NCBI GenBank assembly: GCA_038254365.1
Contig: JBBSGI010000038.1
Location: forward strand, 1-28,864
Direction: 5' to 3'
Length of the DNA stretch: 28,864 nt
Source of the DNA: JAWWPG01 sp038254365
GTDB lineage: Bacteria; Actinomycetota; Actinomycetes; Propionibacteriales; Nocardioidaceae
Position numbers and translations under genes: made by a program. This document shows positions 21,457-28,864 of this stretch, one piece after another (the stretch's first letter is position 1; the number at the start of each line of letters is the position of its first letter). The notes under the pieces were generated by a model. That model worked only from the letters and a program-made list of their open reading frames with translations. It had not been told where the DNA came from and did no database searches.

Positions 21457-21819
21457 ATGACCCATCCCGTCGACGCCATCGGGGCCGCCATAGCCCGGGA
21501 CGACATCCCGGCCTTCCGGCCCGGCGACACCCTCAAGGTCAACGTCAGAGTTGTCGAGGGCAACCGCTCACGGATCCAGCTGTTCCAGGGCGTGTGCATC
21601 CGCATCCAAGGTTCGGGGATCGGGCGCACGTTCACGGTCCGCAAGGTCAGCTTCGGGGTGGGGGTGGAGCGTACGTTCCCCCTGCACACGCCGATCATCG
21701 ACTCGGTCGAGGTGGTCACGCGAGGCGACGTCCGGCGGGCCAAGCTCTACTACCTGCGCAACCTGCGCGGCAAGAAGGCCAAGATCAAGGAGCGTCGCGA
21801 GGCGCCGGCCGGTCGCTGA
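21457..21819 (+). CDS. rplS: 50S ribosomal protein bL19
   Basis: A 120-residue bL19, at the 30S-50S interface. It contains DIPAFRPGDTLKVNVRVVEG, RIQLFQGVCI and the diagnostic HTPIIDSVEVV segment followed by the basic RRAKLYYLRNLRGKKAKIKE. The ATG at 21457 follows GAGGGAAG; an in-frame GTG at 21430 would start inside the leader stem and is unlikely. The position after trmD is the standard one. Confidence 0.97.
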   Translation: MTHPVDAIGAAIARDDIPAFRPGDTLKVNVRVVEGNRSRIQLFQGVCIRIQGSGIGRTFTVRKVSFGVGVERTFPLHTPIIDSVEVVTRGDVRRAKLYYLRNLRGKKAKIKERREAPAGR

Positions 21820-21831
21820 GACTCGGCGAGT

Positions 21832-21837
21832 TAGGCT
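21832..21837 (+). promoter_or_regulatory. lepB: -10 element of first signal peptidase (leaderless start)
   Basis: TAGGCT, then six bases (CCAACC), then the GTG start at 21844, 13 nt after the rplS stop. It would give a leaderless transcript of lepB-lepB-rnhB. Confidence 0.45.
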
Positions 21838-21843
21838 CCAACC

Positions 21844-22791
21844 GTGACCTCTGTTCGCGGCAACGACCCCGACCGGTCCGGCACCGACGAGCGTGGTTCC
21901 AGGGCTTCCGGGCGAGCCCGGAGGTCGCCGTACGGCGTTGGCCCCCCCGGCGTGGTCGGCACATCCGAGCCGGCGGTTGACGAGGGTTCGGAACCGGCTG
22001 CGCACGATCGGTCGGACCCGGGGCACCGGACACCCTGGTGGAAGGAGACCCTGCTCCTCGTCGGCACCGCGCTGATCCTCGCGCTGGTCATCAAGACGTT
22101 CTTCGTCCAGGCGTTCTACATTCCGTCGGGCTCGATGGAGAAGACCCTCGAGGTTAACGACCGGATTCTCGTGCAGAAGGTGTCGTACTGGTTCGGCGAC
22201 CCGCAGCGAGGCGACATCGTGGTGTTCGATGACCCGGCGAACTGGCTCGGGGAGGAGGACGGCAGCACGCCCAGCAACCCGGTCACCAAGGCACTCTCGT
22301 TCGTCGGCCTCTATCCCAGCGGCGGGCACCTGGTGAAGCGGGTGATCGGCATCGGCGGCGACGAGGTCCGGTGCCGCGACGGAATCGTCCAGGTCAACGG
22401 CGTCAACCTCAAGGAGTCGTCCTACGTCACGATCCCGGCGAACGGCTGCCTGGGGACCTGGGACGTCAAGGTCCCAGCCGACCACCTGTGGGTGCTCGGT
22501 GACAACCGGGAGAACTCCGCCGACTCCCGAGCTCACATGGGCGATCCCGGCGGCGGCTTCATCCCGGTCAACGACGTGGTCGGCAAGGTGTTCGTGACGG
22601 TGTGGCCCGTCGACAGATGGCGCTTCTTCCACCGACCGCCGACGTTCGGCAATCCGGCGCTGAATACCGCGATGGGCCTGGTGGGTGACACCGTGCCGCT
22701 GAGCGCCTTCCTGGTCCTTGCTCCGACGTTGTACCGGCGCGCGACCGTGGGGGACGAGATGGCCCGACCGCCGGCCAGCGACGCCCGATGA
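21844..22791 (+). CDS. lepB: Signal peptidase I (first copy)
   Basis: A 315-residue membrane protease that cleaves Sec and Tat signal peptides. A long disordered N-terminus (1-65, Asp/Ser/Gly-rich) precedes one transmembrane helix at about 68-87. The catalytic serine is S97 in IPSGSM and the lysine base is K165 in GGHLVKRVIGI. The box E motif is in LWVLGDNRENSADSR (about 219-233). A further hydrophobic stretch near 285-297 could be a second membrane segment. GTG start preceded by a -10 hexamer and no ribosome binding site. Its end overlaps the second copy by 4 nt. Confidence 0.95.
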   Translation: MTSVRGNDPDRSGTDERGSRASGRARRSPYGVGPPGVVGTSEPAVDEGSEPAAHDRSDPGHRTPWWKETLLLVGTALILALVIKTFFVQAFYIPSGSMEKTLEVNDRILVQKVSYWFGDPQRGDIVVFDDPANWLGEEDGSTPSNPVTKALSFVGLYPSGGHLVKRVIGIGGDEVRCRDGIVQVNGVNLKESSYVTIPANGCLGTWDVKVPADHLWVLGDNRENSADSRAHMGDPGGGFIPVNDVVGKVFVTVWPVDRWRFFHRPPTFGNPALNTAMGLVGDTVPLSAFLVLAPTLYRRATVGDEMARPPASDAR

Positions 22792-23567
22792 CGACCAACC
22801 CGACAGCCGTGGACCCGAATGCTCCGCCGGAGCCGGTGCCGCCCGCAGACAAGGGGCGGCGGAGGGGGCGCCAGATCTTCCGTGGTGCCCGTGAGGTGGT
22901 GATCATTGTCGCGATCGCGTTGGTGGCCTCGGCCGTGCTGAGGGCGTTCGTGGTCCAGGCGTTCTTCGTGCCGACCGGCTCGATGCTGCCGGAGATCCAG
23001 CGCCACGACAAGATCTTGGTAAGCCGGATCGGCGGGATCCACCGCGGCGAGGTCCTGGTCTTCGAGGACCCCGGAGGATGGATCTCCGCGGGTGAGAAGT
23101 CCGGCCCGGCGGGCACGATCGCCGCCGCGCTTCAGTTCGTCGGTCTGCTGCCGCAGTCGAGCGACGACCACTTGGTGAAGCGCGTCCTCGGGCTGCCAGG
23201 CGACCACATCGTGTGCTGCTCGAACCAGGGCCGGTTGACGATCAACGGCGTCCCGATCGACGAGTCGGACTACCTGTTCCAGGGCGACGGGCCGGCCGAC
23301 GACCTGTCGTTCAACGTCATTGTCCCGGCATCCCACCTGTTCGTGCTGGGCGACCACCGCTACCGCTCCGGGGACTCGTCGCGGCACCTGCCGTCCCAGG
23401 GCGCGTTCGTGCCTGAGGGGCTCGTCACCGGCCGGGCGGTGGCGGTCGTCTGGCCGTTGAACCACGCCCACATCATGCACATCCCCGACGCCTTCTCGCA
23501 GATCCCGCCAGGGCAGGTCCCGCCCGAGCTGGGCATCATCGAGCAGGCTCCGCGAGCGAGCCGGTGA
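22788..23567 (+). CDS. lepB: Signal peptidase I (second copy)
   Basis: A 259-residue paralogue of the preceding enzyme. One transmembrane helix at about 37-54 follows a short Pro-rich and Arg-rich N-terminus. The catalytic S65 lies in VPTGSM, and K131 in DDHLVKRVLGL; the LFVLGDHRYRSGDSS segment corresponds to box E but has His where the first copy has Asn. ATG overlaps the previous stop (ATGA), so the two are translated together. Tandem signal peptidases are known in actinobacteria. Confidence 0.95.
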   Translation: MTTNPTAVDPNAPPEPVPPADKGRRRGRQIFRGAREVVIIVAIALVASAVLRAFVVQAFFVPTGSMLPEIQRHDKILVSRIGGIHRGEVLVFEDPGGWISAGEKSGPAGTIAAALQFVGLLPQSSDDHLVKRVLGLPGDHIVCCSNQGRLTINGVPIDESDYLFQGDGPADDLSFNVIVPASHLFVLGDHRYRSGDSSRHLPSQGAFVPEGLVTGRAVAVVWPLNHAHIMHIPDAFSQIPPGQVPPELGIIEQAPRASR

Positions 23568-23580
23568 CCACCTGACGACC

Positions 23581-24327
23581 ATGACCACGCTGCCGAAGGC
23601 GACCACCGGCGCCTTACCCAGGGGGAGCGCCGTCCGCAAGGACGCCGGACTCTACGGGTACGAGCGCGCCCTGCGCAGGGCGGGGCTCGCGCCGACGGCG
23701 GGGGTGGACGAGGCTGGGCGAGGTGCCTGCGCGGGTCCCCTGGTGGCGGCGGCGGCGATCCTTCCCGAGGGCAGCGCCGGAATCGTGCCGGGCCTGGCGG
23801 ACTCCAAGCTTCTGACCGCGAGGGCACGTGCGGCCTGCTACCAGCAGATCGTCCGGCGCGCCGTGTCCTGGGCTGTCGTGGTGGTCGAGCCGGGCGAGTG
23901 CGACCAGCTCGGCATGCACGTCGCCAACGTGGCGGCCCTGCGGCGGAGCCTGGCCCGGCTGGACGTGCGGCCCCGTTACGTGCTGACCGACGGTTTCCCC
24001 GTCGACGGGCTAGCGGTGCCCGGGCTCGCCATGTGGAAGGGGGACCGGGTGGCGGCGTGCATCTCCGCGGCGTCGGTCCTCGCCAAGGTCACGCGGGACC
24101 ACCTGATGTGCGAGCTGCATGGCCGCTTCCCGCAGTACGGTTTCGACGTCCACAAGGGTTACTGCACCAAGGAGCACGGCGATGCGCTTGCCGAGCATGG
24201 TCCCTCGCCGGTCCATCGTCGAAGGTTCGTGAATGTTCGACGGGCCGAAGGCGGCCAGGCAGCCTGGACGGCCGCTGGCTGGGAGGATGACCCGGTGGAA
24301 CCGCTGGAGCTGCCCGATGAGTGCTGA
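23581..24327 (+). CDS. rnhB: Ribonuclease HII
   Basis: A 248-residue enzyme that removes ribonucleotides from DNA and cleaves RNA-DNA hybrids. The DEDD catalytic set is visible: D43 and E44 in GVDEAGRGACAGP, D137 in LTDGF, and D155 in KGDRVAACISAASVLAKVTRD. The C-terminal HRRRFVNV closes the domain and a 30-residue acidic tail follows. The ATG at 23581 has no good ribosome binding site and lies 13 nt after the second lepB. Its end overlaps the DUF2469 gene by 11 nt. Confidence 0.95.
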   Translation: MTTLPKATTGALPRGSAVRKDAGLYGYERALRRAGLAPTAGVDEAGRGACAGPLVAAAAILPEGSAGIVPGLADSKLLTARARAACYQQIVRRAVSWAVVVVEPGECDQLGMHVANVAALRRSLARLDVRPRYVLTDGFPVDGLAVPGLAMWKGDRVAACISAASVLAKVTRDHLMCELHGRFPQYGFDVHKGYCTKEHGDALAEHGPSPVHRRRFVNVRRAEGGQAAWTAAGWEDDPVEPLELPDEC

Positions 24328-24625
24328 GGACCTGGAGAAGTACGAGACCGAGATGGAGCTCCAGCTCTATCGCGAGTACCGCGACGTGGTCGGCATCTTC
24401 ACCTACGTGGTGGAGACCGACCGTCGTTTCTACCTGTGCAACTCCGTCGACCTCAAAGTCAGGACGGAGTCCGGTGACGCGTACTTCGAGGTGACCATGA
24501 GCGACGCCTGGGTGTGGGACATGTACCGCCCGGCGCGCTTCGCCAAGAACGTCAAGGTTGTGACGTTCAAGGACGTCAACATCGAAGAGCTCGCGGCCGC
24601 GGATCTCGAGCCACCGAAGGACTGA
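24317..24625 (+). CDS. DUF2469 family protein
   Basis: A 102-residue actinobacterial protein of unknown function beginning SAEDLEKYETEMELQLYREY, with a beta-rich middle (VGIFTYVVETDRRFYLCNSV) and DAWVWDMYRPARFAKNVKVV near 64-83. It sits next to rnhB and overlaps it by 11 nt, a conserved pairing. ATG at 24317 with a CTGGAG ribosome binding site. Its coupling with rnhB suggests a nucleic-acid role, not proven. Confidence 0.92.
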   Translation: MSAEDLEKYETEMELQLYREYRDVVGIFTYVVETDRRFYLCNSVDLKVRTESGDAYFEVTMSDAWVWDMYRPARFAKNVKVVTFKDVNIEELAAADLEPPKD

Positions 24626-24638
24626 GCGCCTGCCGCAC

Positions 24639-24661
24639 CGCCGGCTCGTCCACAGCCGGCG
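24639..24661. terminator. Hairpin after the DUF2469 gene
   Basis: CGCCGGCT at 24639-24646 and AGCCGGCG at 24654-24661 form an 8-bp perfect stem with a 7-nt loop. It lies 14 nt past the DUF2469 stop. No U-tract. It may end the lepB-rnhB transcript. Confidence 0.45.
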
Positions 24662-24682
24662 CACTCGCTGAACTTGTCCACA
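24646..24682 (+). promoter_or_regulatory. Two DnaA-box-like sites
   Basis: TTGTCCACA at 24674-24682 matches the actinobacterial DnaA box TTGTCCACA exactly. TCGTCCACA at 24646-24654 differs in the second base and lies partly in the hairpin. The two are in the same orientation, 28 bp apart, upstream of yraN. DnaA-dependent control is only inferred. Confidence 0.4.
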
Positions 24683-24745
24683 GCGACCACCGGGCGTCGC
24701 GCGAACCGGTGCCCAGCCTCCGCAGGATTGGCGCTGGAGGTGGGC

Positions 24746-25114
24746 ATGTCAGCGACATTCGCGCAACGCAAGGCGCTGGGCGACTACGGCGAGCGGCTAG
24801 CCGCGGTCGAGCTCGAACGGCGCGGTCTCGAGGTGCTGGACCGCAACTGGAGATGCCGGGAGGGCGAGATCGACATCGTGGCGCGGCATCGGGGCAGCCT
24901 GGTCGTGTGCGAGGTCAAGACGCGCCGGGGCGACAGGTACGGCAGCGCCCTCGAGGCGATCACGCCGGTCAAGGCCGCTCGGCTGCATCGCCTCGGCCGG
25001 GCGTGGTGCGTCGCGCACGCCTGGAATCCGGCGACGGTGCGCGTCGATGTCGTCACCGTGCTCGCGCTCCGACGGTGCCCGCCGGTCGTTACCCACTACG
25101 CCGGTCTGGCTTGA
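24746..25114 (+). CDS. YraN/UPF0102 family nuclease-like protein
   Basis: A 122-residue protein of the UPF0102 family, an endonuclease-like fold found next to dprA and yifB in many bacteria. Core residues appear in GDYGERLAAVELERRGLEVL, then NWRCREGEIDIVARH and VVCEVKTRRG, where E, D and EVK make up the PD-(D/E)xK pattern. ATG at 24746 follows GGAGGTG by 6 nt. An earlier in-frame TTG at 24674 is less likely. It ends 1 nt before the yifB start. Confidence 0.92.
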   Translation: MSATFAQRKALGDYGERLAAVELERRGLEVLDRNWRCREGEIDIVARHRGSLVVCEVKTRRGDRYGSALEAITPVKAARLHRLGRAWCVAHAWNPATVRVDVVTVLALRRCPPVVTHYAGLA

Positions 25115-25115
25115 C

Positions 25116-26696
25116 GTGGGCACCGGGCTCACCTACTCCGTGTCTCTGGACGGCATCGCGGGACGACTGGTCTGCGTCGAAGCCGACATCAGCCCGGGCG
25201 TCCCGGGATGGGCGCTGAGCGGCCTTCCCGACGCGTCGGTCACCGAGTCACGAGACCGCTGCCGCGCGGCCTTGCTCAACAGCAGGCAGAAGTGGCCAGA
25301 CCTGAAGATCACCGTGGGCATGTACCCAGCAGACGTGCGCAAGGTCGGCTCCCACTACGACCTGCCGATCGCGCTCGCCCTGCTGGCCGCGCAGGGCGAG
25401 CTGCCGCCGGAGTCGGTCCGCTCCAGCGTGGCCTTCGGTGAGCTCGGTCTGGACGGCCGCCTGCGCAGCGTGCCGGGGGTACTCCCCGCGGTGCTGACGG
25501 CTGCCGACAACGGGGTCGAGCGGGTCATCGTCCCGGCGGCGAACGCGGCGGAGGCGGGGCTGATCCGCGGAGTCCAGGTTCTCGGGGTGACGTCGCTGCG
25601 CGAGTGCATCGCGGTCCTGCGCGGCGACGAGCTCCCGACCGAGGACGCGGCGGCCCCCTGGCTGGGTGACTCCGCGGTCAGCCCAGCCCGACCGCCTCGG
25701 GAGGACGAGGCCGACCTGCTCGACGTCCGGGGCCAGCATCTCGCGCGGTGGTGCGTCGAGGTCGCCGCCGCCGGACGTCACCACTTGTTCCTCGAGGGAC
25801 CACCGGGGTCCGGCAAGACGATGCTGGCGGAGCGCTTCCCGGCTCTGCTGCCCGACCTGGACCTCTGGCAGTCGATCGAGGCCACCCAGGTGCACTCACT
25901 CGCCGGCCTGCTGTCACGGGACGACCCGCGCGTCCTGAGACCGCCGTACCAGGCACCGAACCATGCCGACACGGTGCCGTCGGTCATCGGCGGCGGTGGT
26001 CGGCTGATCAGGCCCGGGGCGATCAGCCTCGCGCATCACGGAGTGCTGTTCCTCGACGAGGCGCTCGAGTTCCGGCCGAGCGTGCACGACGCGCTGCGGC
26101 AGCCGCTCGAAAGCGGCGAGATCACCATCCGACGGTCGGACGGGTCGGCCCGCTTCCCGGCCCGGTTCCAGTTGATCCTGGCCGCCAACCCTTGCCCATG
26201 CGGGATGGCCTTCGGCAAGGGATGGGACTGCACGTGCACCCCTTCGAAGCGTCGCCAGTACCGCGAGCGGCTGAGCGGGCCGGTCAGGGACCGCCTCGAC
26301 ATCGTCAACGACGTGCTGCCCGTCTCCCGTGCCGAGATGCGCCAGCAGACCGGACCAGCCGGCTCGAGCCGGGCGGTCGCCGATCGGGTGGCGCAGGCCC
26401 GCCAGCGCGCCCGGACCCGGTTCGCCGAGCTGCCGTGGCTGACCAACGCCGAGGTGCCGACGTTCGAGTTCCGCCGCTGCTGTCCGTTGCCCGCGGACGT
26501 GACGCGACCGATCGAGGATCTGGTGGCGGCCGGCAGGCTCACCCAGCGGGGAGCCGACCGGGTCGCCCGACTGGCCTGGACGGTGGCTGACCTCGGGGGC
26601 CGGCCCCGGCCAACGCGGACCGATGTCGGGGAGGCCGTGTACCTGCGCACCCGGGGTGTGCACGGCCGCTGCACGGCCTTCGACCGGGTCGCGTGA
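25116..26696 (+). CDS. YifB/ComM family Mg-chelatase-like ATPase
   Basis: A 526-residue AAA+ ATPase of the YifB/ComM family, linked to branch migration during natural transformation. The N-terminal Lon-type domain (about 1-170) is followed by the Mg-chelatase-like ATPase with Walker A GPPGSGKTM at 228-236 and Walker B LFLDEALEF with D314 and E315. Cysteines of a possible zinc site lie at CPCGMAFGKGWDCTC near 360-374. The C-terminal domain follows. GTG at 25116 is the first start after the yraN stop; the ribosome binding site is poor. Confidence 0.92.
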   Translation: MGTGLTYSVSLDGIAGRLVCVEADISPGVPGWALSGLPDASVTESRDRCRAALLNSRQKWPDLKITVGMYPADVRKVGSHYDLPIALALLAAQGELPPESVRSSVAFGELGLDGRLRSVPGVLPAVLTAADNGVERVIVPAANAAEAGLIRGVQVLGVTSLRECIAVLRGDELPTEDAAAPWLGDSAVSPARPPREDEADLLDVRGQHLARWCVEVAAAGRHHLFLEGPPGSGKTMLAERFPALLPDLDLWQSIEATQVHSLAGLLSRDDPRVLRPPYQAPNHADTVPSVIGGGGRLIRPGAISLAHHGVLFLDEALEFRPSVHDALRQPLESGEITIRRSDGSARFPARFQLILAANPCPCGMAFGKGWDCTCTPSKRRQYRERLSGPVRDRLDIVNDVLPVSRAEMRQQTGPAGSSRAVADRVAQARQRARTRFAELPWLTNAEVPTFEFRRCCPLPADVTRPIEDLVAAGRLTQRGADRVARLAWTVADLGGRPRPTRTDVGEAVYLRTRGVHGRCTAFDRVA

Positions 26697-27868
26697 TGGC
26701 GGTGTTGGCCGATGCCTCGCCGGCTTTCGAGGAGGAGCGCGCGGCGCGGATGCAGATGAGCCGGGCCGCGGAGCCGGGCGACGCGGACGCCGCTCGGTTG
26801 GTCCGTGAGTTCTCCGCGGTCGCCCTCGTCGACCGGCTGCGCGCCAGGGCCCTGTCACAACCGAAGGCGCAGGGCTGGGCGGCACGCCTGGCGACCTCCC
26901 ACCCCGACCAGATGCTGCACGCGGCGGAGCGCGTGTCCGCGAGGTTTCTGGTGCCCGGAGACGCGGAGTGGCCGCTGGAGCTCGGGGACCTGATGTCTCT
27001 GGAGTCGGCCGAGGGGGAGCGGCGGGCGGGTGAGCCGTTCGGCCTGTGGGCGCGCGGTCCGCTGAATCTCGGTGTCCTCGCCGGTGCGGCAGTTTCGATG
27101 GTCGGAGCCCGGGCCTCGACCACCTATGGGGACCACGTGTCGGGCTCGTTGGCTGCTGGGTGCGTGGCGCACGGCTGGACCGTCGTCTCGGGCGGTGCCT
27201 ACGGGATCGACGCCGCAGCCCATCGGGGTGCACTCGCGGCCGAAGGCGCCACGGTGGCGGTGCTGGCGTCGGGCATTGACCGGCTCTACCCGGCGGGGCA
27301 CGGTGGGCTGCTCGACGAGGTGGCCGCGACCGGGCTGCTGGTGAGCGAGGCTGCACCCGGCTGCTCTCCCAGCCGTTCGCGGTTCCTGGTGCGCAACCGG
27401 CTGATCGCCGCGTTGAGCCGAGGCACCGTCGTGGTCGAAGCCGCGCTCCGGAGCGGGTCGTTGAACACCGCTCGCTGGGCCCGCGACCTGGGGCGGCCGC
27501 TGATGGGAGTGCCCGGACCCGTCACGTCGATGATGTCGGCCGGGGTTCACGAGATGCTGCGCCAGCCCGAAAGCGTGCTGATCACCGACGCCGACGAGAT
27601 CCTGGAGCTCGTGGCGCCCATCGGCAGCGCTCCGGCTCCGCGCAAGCAGGGGCCCAGGTCAGAACGTGACGACCTGGACGACGCGTCTCGTCATCTCCTC
27701 GACGCCGTGCCTAAGGTCGCTCCGGCGCCGGTGGCCTCCGTGGCCAACACCGCCGGGCTGCCCCCGGCGGAGACGCTCGAGAGGCTTGCCGGGTTAGCCG
27801 GCCGTGGCCTGGTGCTGCGCGTGGGCGGCGGTTGGCGGCTGCCCCCGCCGACGCCCGACGCGCCCTGA
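26696..27868 (+). CDS. dprA: DNA-processing protein DprA
   Basis: A 390-residue DNA-binding protein that loads RecA on incoming single-stranded DNA. The Rossmann-like core contains VSGGAYGIDAAAHRGAL (about 167-183) and the FLVRNRLIAALSRGTVVVEA segment (about 227-246). The C-terminal winged-helix domain covers about 325-380. ATG at 26696 overlaps the yifB stop as TGATG; a GTG at 26693 adds one residue. It is the third gene of yraN-yifB-dprA. Confidence 0.94.
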   Translation: MAVLADASPAFEEERAARMQMSRAAEPGDADAARLVREFSAVALVDRLRARALSQPKAQGWAARLATSHPDQMLHAAERVSARFLVPGDAEWPLELGDLMSLESAEGERRAGEPFGLWARGPLNLGVLAGAAVSMVGARASTTYGDHVSGSLAAGCVAHGWTVVSGGAYGIDAAAHRGALAAEGATVAVLASGIDRLYPAGHGGLLDEVAATGLLVSEAAPGCSPSRSRFLVRNRLIAALSRGTVVVEAALRSGSLNTARWARDLGRPLMGVPGPVTSMMSAGVHEMLRQPESVLITDADEILELVAPIGSAPAPRKQGPRSERDDLDDASRHLLDAVPKVAPAPVASVANTAGLPPAETLERLAGLAGRGLVLRVGGGWRLPPPTPDAP

Positions 27869-27896
27869 GCTCACCGTTCGAGGGCGCCCCCGGTGC

Positions 27897-27902
27897 CATA
27901 CT
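27897..27902 (+). promoter_or_regulatory. xerC: -10 element of xerC (leaderless start)
   Basis: CATACT, with a TGC extension immediately upstream, is followed by 6 nt (GGCGAC) and the ATG at 27909. It suggests xerC has its own leaderless transcript. Confidence 0.45.
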
Positions 27903-27908
27903 GGCGAC

Positions 27909-28838
27909 ATGGCCGGGGACGCCGCGACCGCCGAGCCGCTGATGCACGTCCTCGCGACCTACGAACGGCATCTGGTGCTCGAACGAGATCTGGCGGCACA
28001 CACGGTACGCGCCTACCTCTCGGACCTGACCGACCTGTTCGAGCACCTGACCCGGCTCGGCGTCACGGACATCACTGGGCTCGACCTCACGATGCTGCGC
28101 AGCTGGCTGGCGAAGCAGCAGACGCTGGGCAGGGCCCGGACGACGATGGCGCGCCGGGCCACCGCCGTGCGGGTGTTCACCGCCTGGGCCAACCGGGTGG
28201 GTCTGGTGTCGATCGATGCCGGCGCCCTGCTCGCCAACCCGAAGACCCACCGCACGCTCCCGGCGGTGCTCGACGTGCACGACGTACGCGGCCTGCTGGA
28301 CGCGGCCCAGCGGCGCGTCGTCGAGGGTGACCCGGTCGCGCTGCGCGACGTGGCGATCCTCGAGCTGCTGTACGCCAGCGGGATCCGGGTTGGGGAGCTG
28401 GTGGCCCTCGACGTGGACGATCTCGACGTGGAGCGGCGCGTCGTGCGGGTTTTCGGCAAGGGCCGCAAGGAACGGGTTGCACCCTACGGCGTGCCGGCCG
28501 GGGCCGCGATACGTCGCTGGCTGGACGACGGGCGACGGCACCTGGTGGGGGCCGGCAGTGGGCCAGCGTTGTTCCTCGGCAGCCGTGGCGGTCGCTTGGA
28601 CCAACGCGCCGTCCGGACGCTCGTGCATGCGCGGCTGTCCGAGGTGCCGGGCGCCCCGGACACCGGTCCGCACGGGTTGCGGCACACCGCCGCCACCCAT
28701 CTGCTCGAGGGCGGCGCTGACCTCCGCGCGGTGCAGGAGATCCTCGGGCACGCCTCCTTGGCCACCACCCAGCTGTACACGCATGTGACGACGGAACGGC
28801 TGCGCACTGCCTACCGGCAGGCACACCCCCGCGCCTAG
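27909..28838 (+). CDS. xerC: Site-specific tyrosine recombinase XerC
   Basis: A 309-residue recombinase that resolves chromosome dimers at dif. The N-terminal SAM-like core-binding domain (about 10-100) is followed by the catalytic domain. The catalytic set is complete: R160 in SGIRVGEL, K184 in FGKGRKER, H255 and R258 in HGLRHTAATHLL, H281 in LGHASL, and the nucleophile Y290 in LYTHV. The frame is open upstream of the ATG at 27909 to 27804, inside dprA, but the family start and the -10 hexamer favour 27909. Stop TAG at 28836-28838. Confidence 0.95.
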   Translation: MAGDAATAEPLMHVLATYERHLVLERDLAAHTVRAYLSDLTDLFEHLTRLGVTDITGLDLTMLRSWLAKQQTLGRARTTMARRATAVRVFTAWANRVGLVSIDAGALLANPKTHRTLPAVLDVHDVRGLLDAAQRRVVEGDPVALRDVAILELLYASGIRVGELVALDVDDLDVERRVVRVFGKGRKERVAPYGVPAGAAIRRWLDDGRRHLVGAGSGPALFLGSRGGRLDQRAVRTLVHARLSEVPGAPDTGPHGLRHTAATHLLEGGADLRAVQEILGHASLATTQLYTHVTTERLRTAYRQAHPRA

Positions 28839-28849
28839 GCGCCGGCGCC
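28838..28849. terminator. Possible palindrome after xerC
   Basis: GGCGCCGGCGCC is a 12-bp perfect palindrome that begins with the last base of the xerC stop codon. It may be part of a terminator that continues past the window edge, and a second CCGGCG occurs at the end of the window. Confidence 0.3.
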
Positions 28850-28864
28850 CTGCCCCTACCGGCG

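Noticed and set aside
25047..25115. Upstream extension of yifB inside yraN
   Set aside because: The reading is in another frame of yraN and does not resemble the family N-terminus.

Overview
The window is a high-GC actinobacterial chromosome segment, class Actinomycetes. This rests on gene order, GTG/TTG starts, GC-ending codons and actinobacterial families (DUF2469, a SepIVA-like coiled-coil protein, a MAKALLGYVGG coiled-coil protein, an SMC-FtsY-Ffh neighbourhood). I cannot name the genus. No rRNA, tRNA, CRISPR array, transposase or prophage gene was seen.

Region 1 (1-3.9 kb) is accessory and visibly less GC-rich than the rest. It holds an APH-fold phosphotransferase, a 29-residue single-span membrane protein preceded by a strong ribosome binding site, a P-loop kinase of the AAA_33/chloramphenicol-phosphotransferase type, an AadA-like nucleotidyltransferase and a tandem-DUF427 protein.

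Region 2 (3.9-9.1 kb) runs rsmD-coaD-SepIVA-like, then from its own promoter DUF177-rpmF-rnc-mutM. A convergent zinc-ribbon-like protein, a small coiled-coil protein and an internally deleted GNAT acetyltransferase follow.

Region 3 (9.1-18.3 kb) carries chromosome organisation and membrane targeting: smc, a convergent secreted M15-like protein, a 50-residue membrane protein, ftsY, a convergent metallo-beta-lactamase-fold hydrolase, ffh and an amidohydrolase.

Region 4 (18.3-24.6 kb) is the ribosome and tRNA block rpsP-khpA-rimM-trmD, with TrmD fused to a GNAT domain, then rplS, two type I signal peptidases, rnhB and a DUF2469 gene.

Region 5 (24.6-28.86 kb) is yraN-yifB-dprA (DNA uptake and processing type) and xerC.

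Most of the window is housekeeping. The points I find most interesting are the TrmD-GNAT fusion, the tiny membrane protein, four genes whose start codon lies exactly 6 nt after a TANNNT-like hexamer (probable leaderless transcripts), structured leaders before rpsP and rplS that share a TGGCAGACT promoter element, a hairpin plus DnaA-box-like sites before yraN, and an RNA hairpin containing the stop codons of both ftsY and its convergent neighbour.
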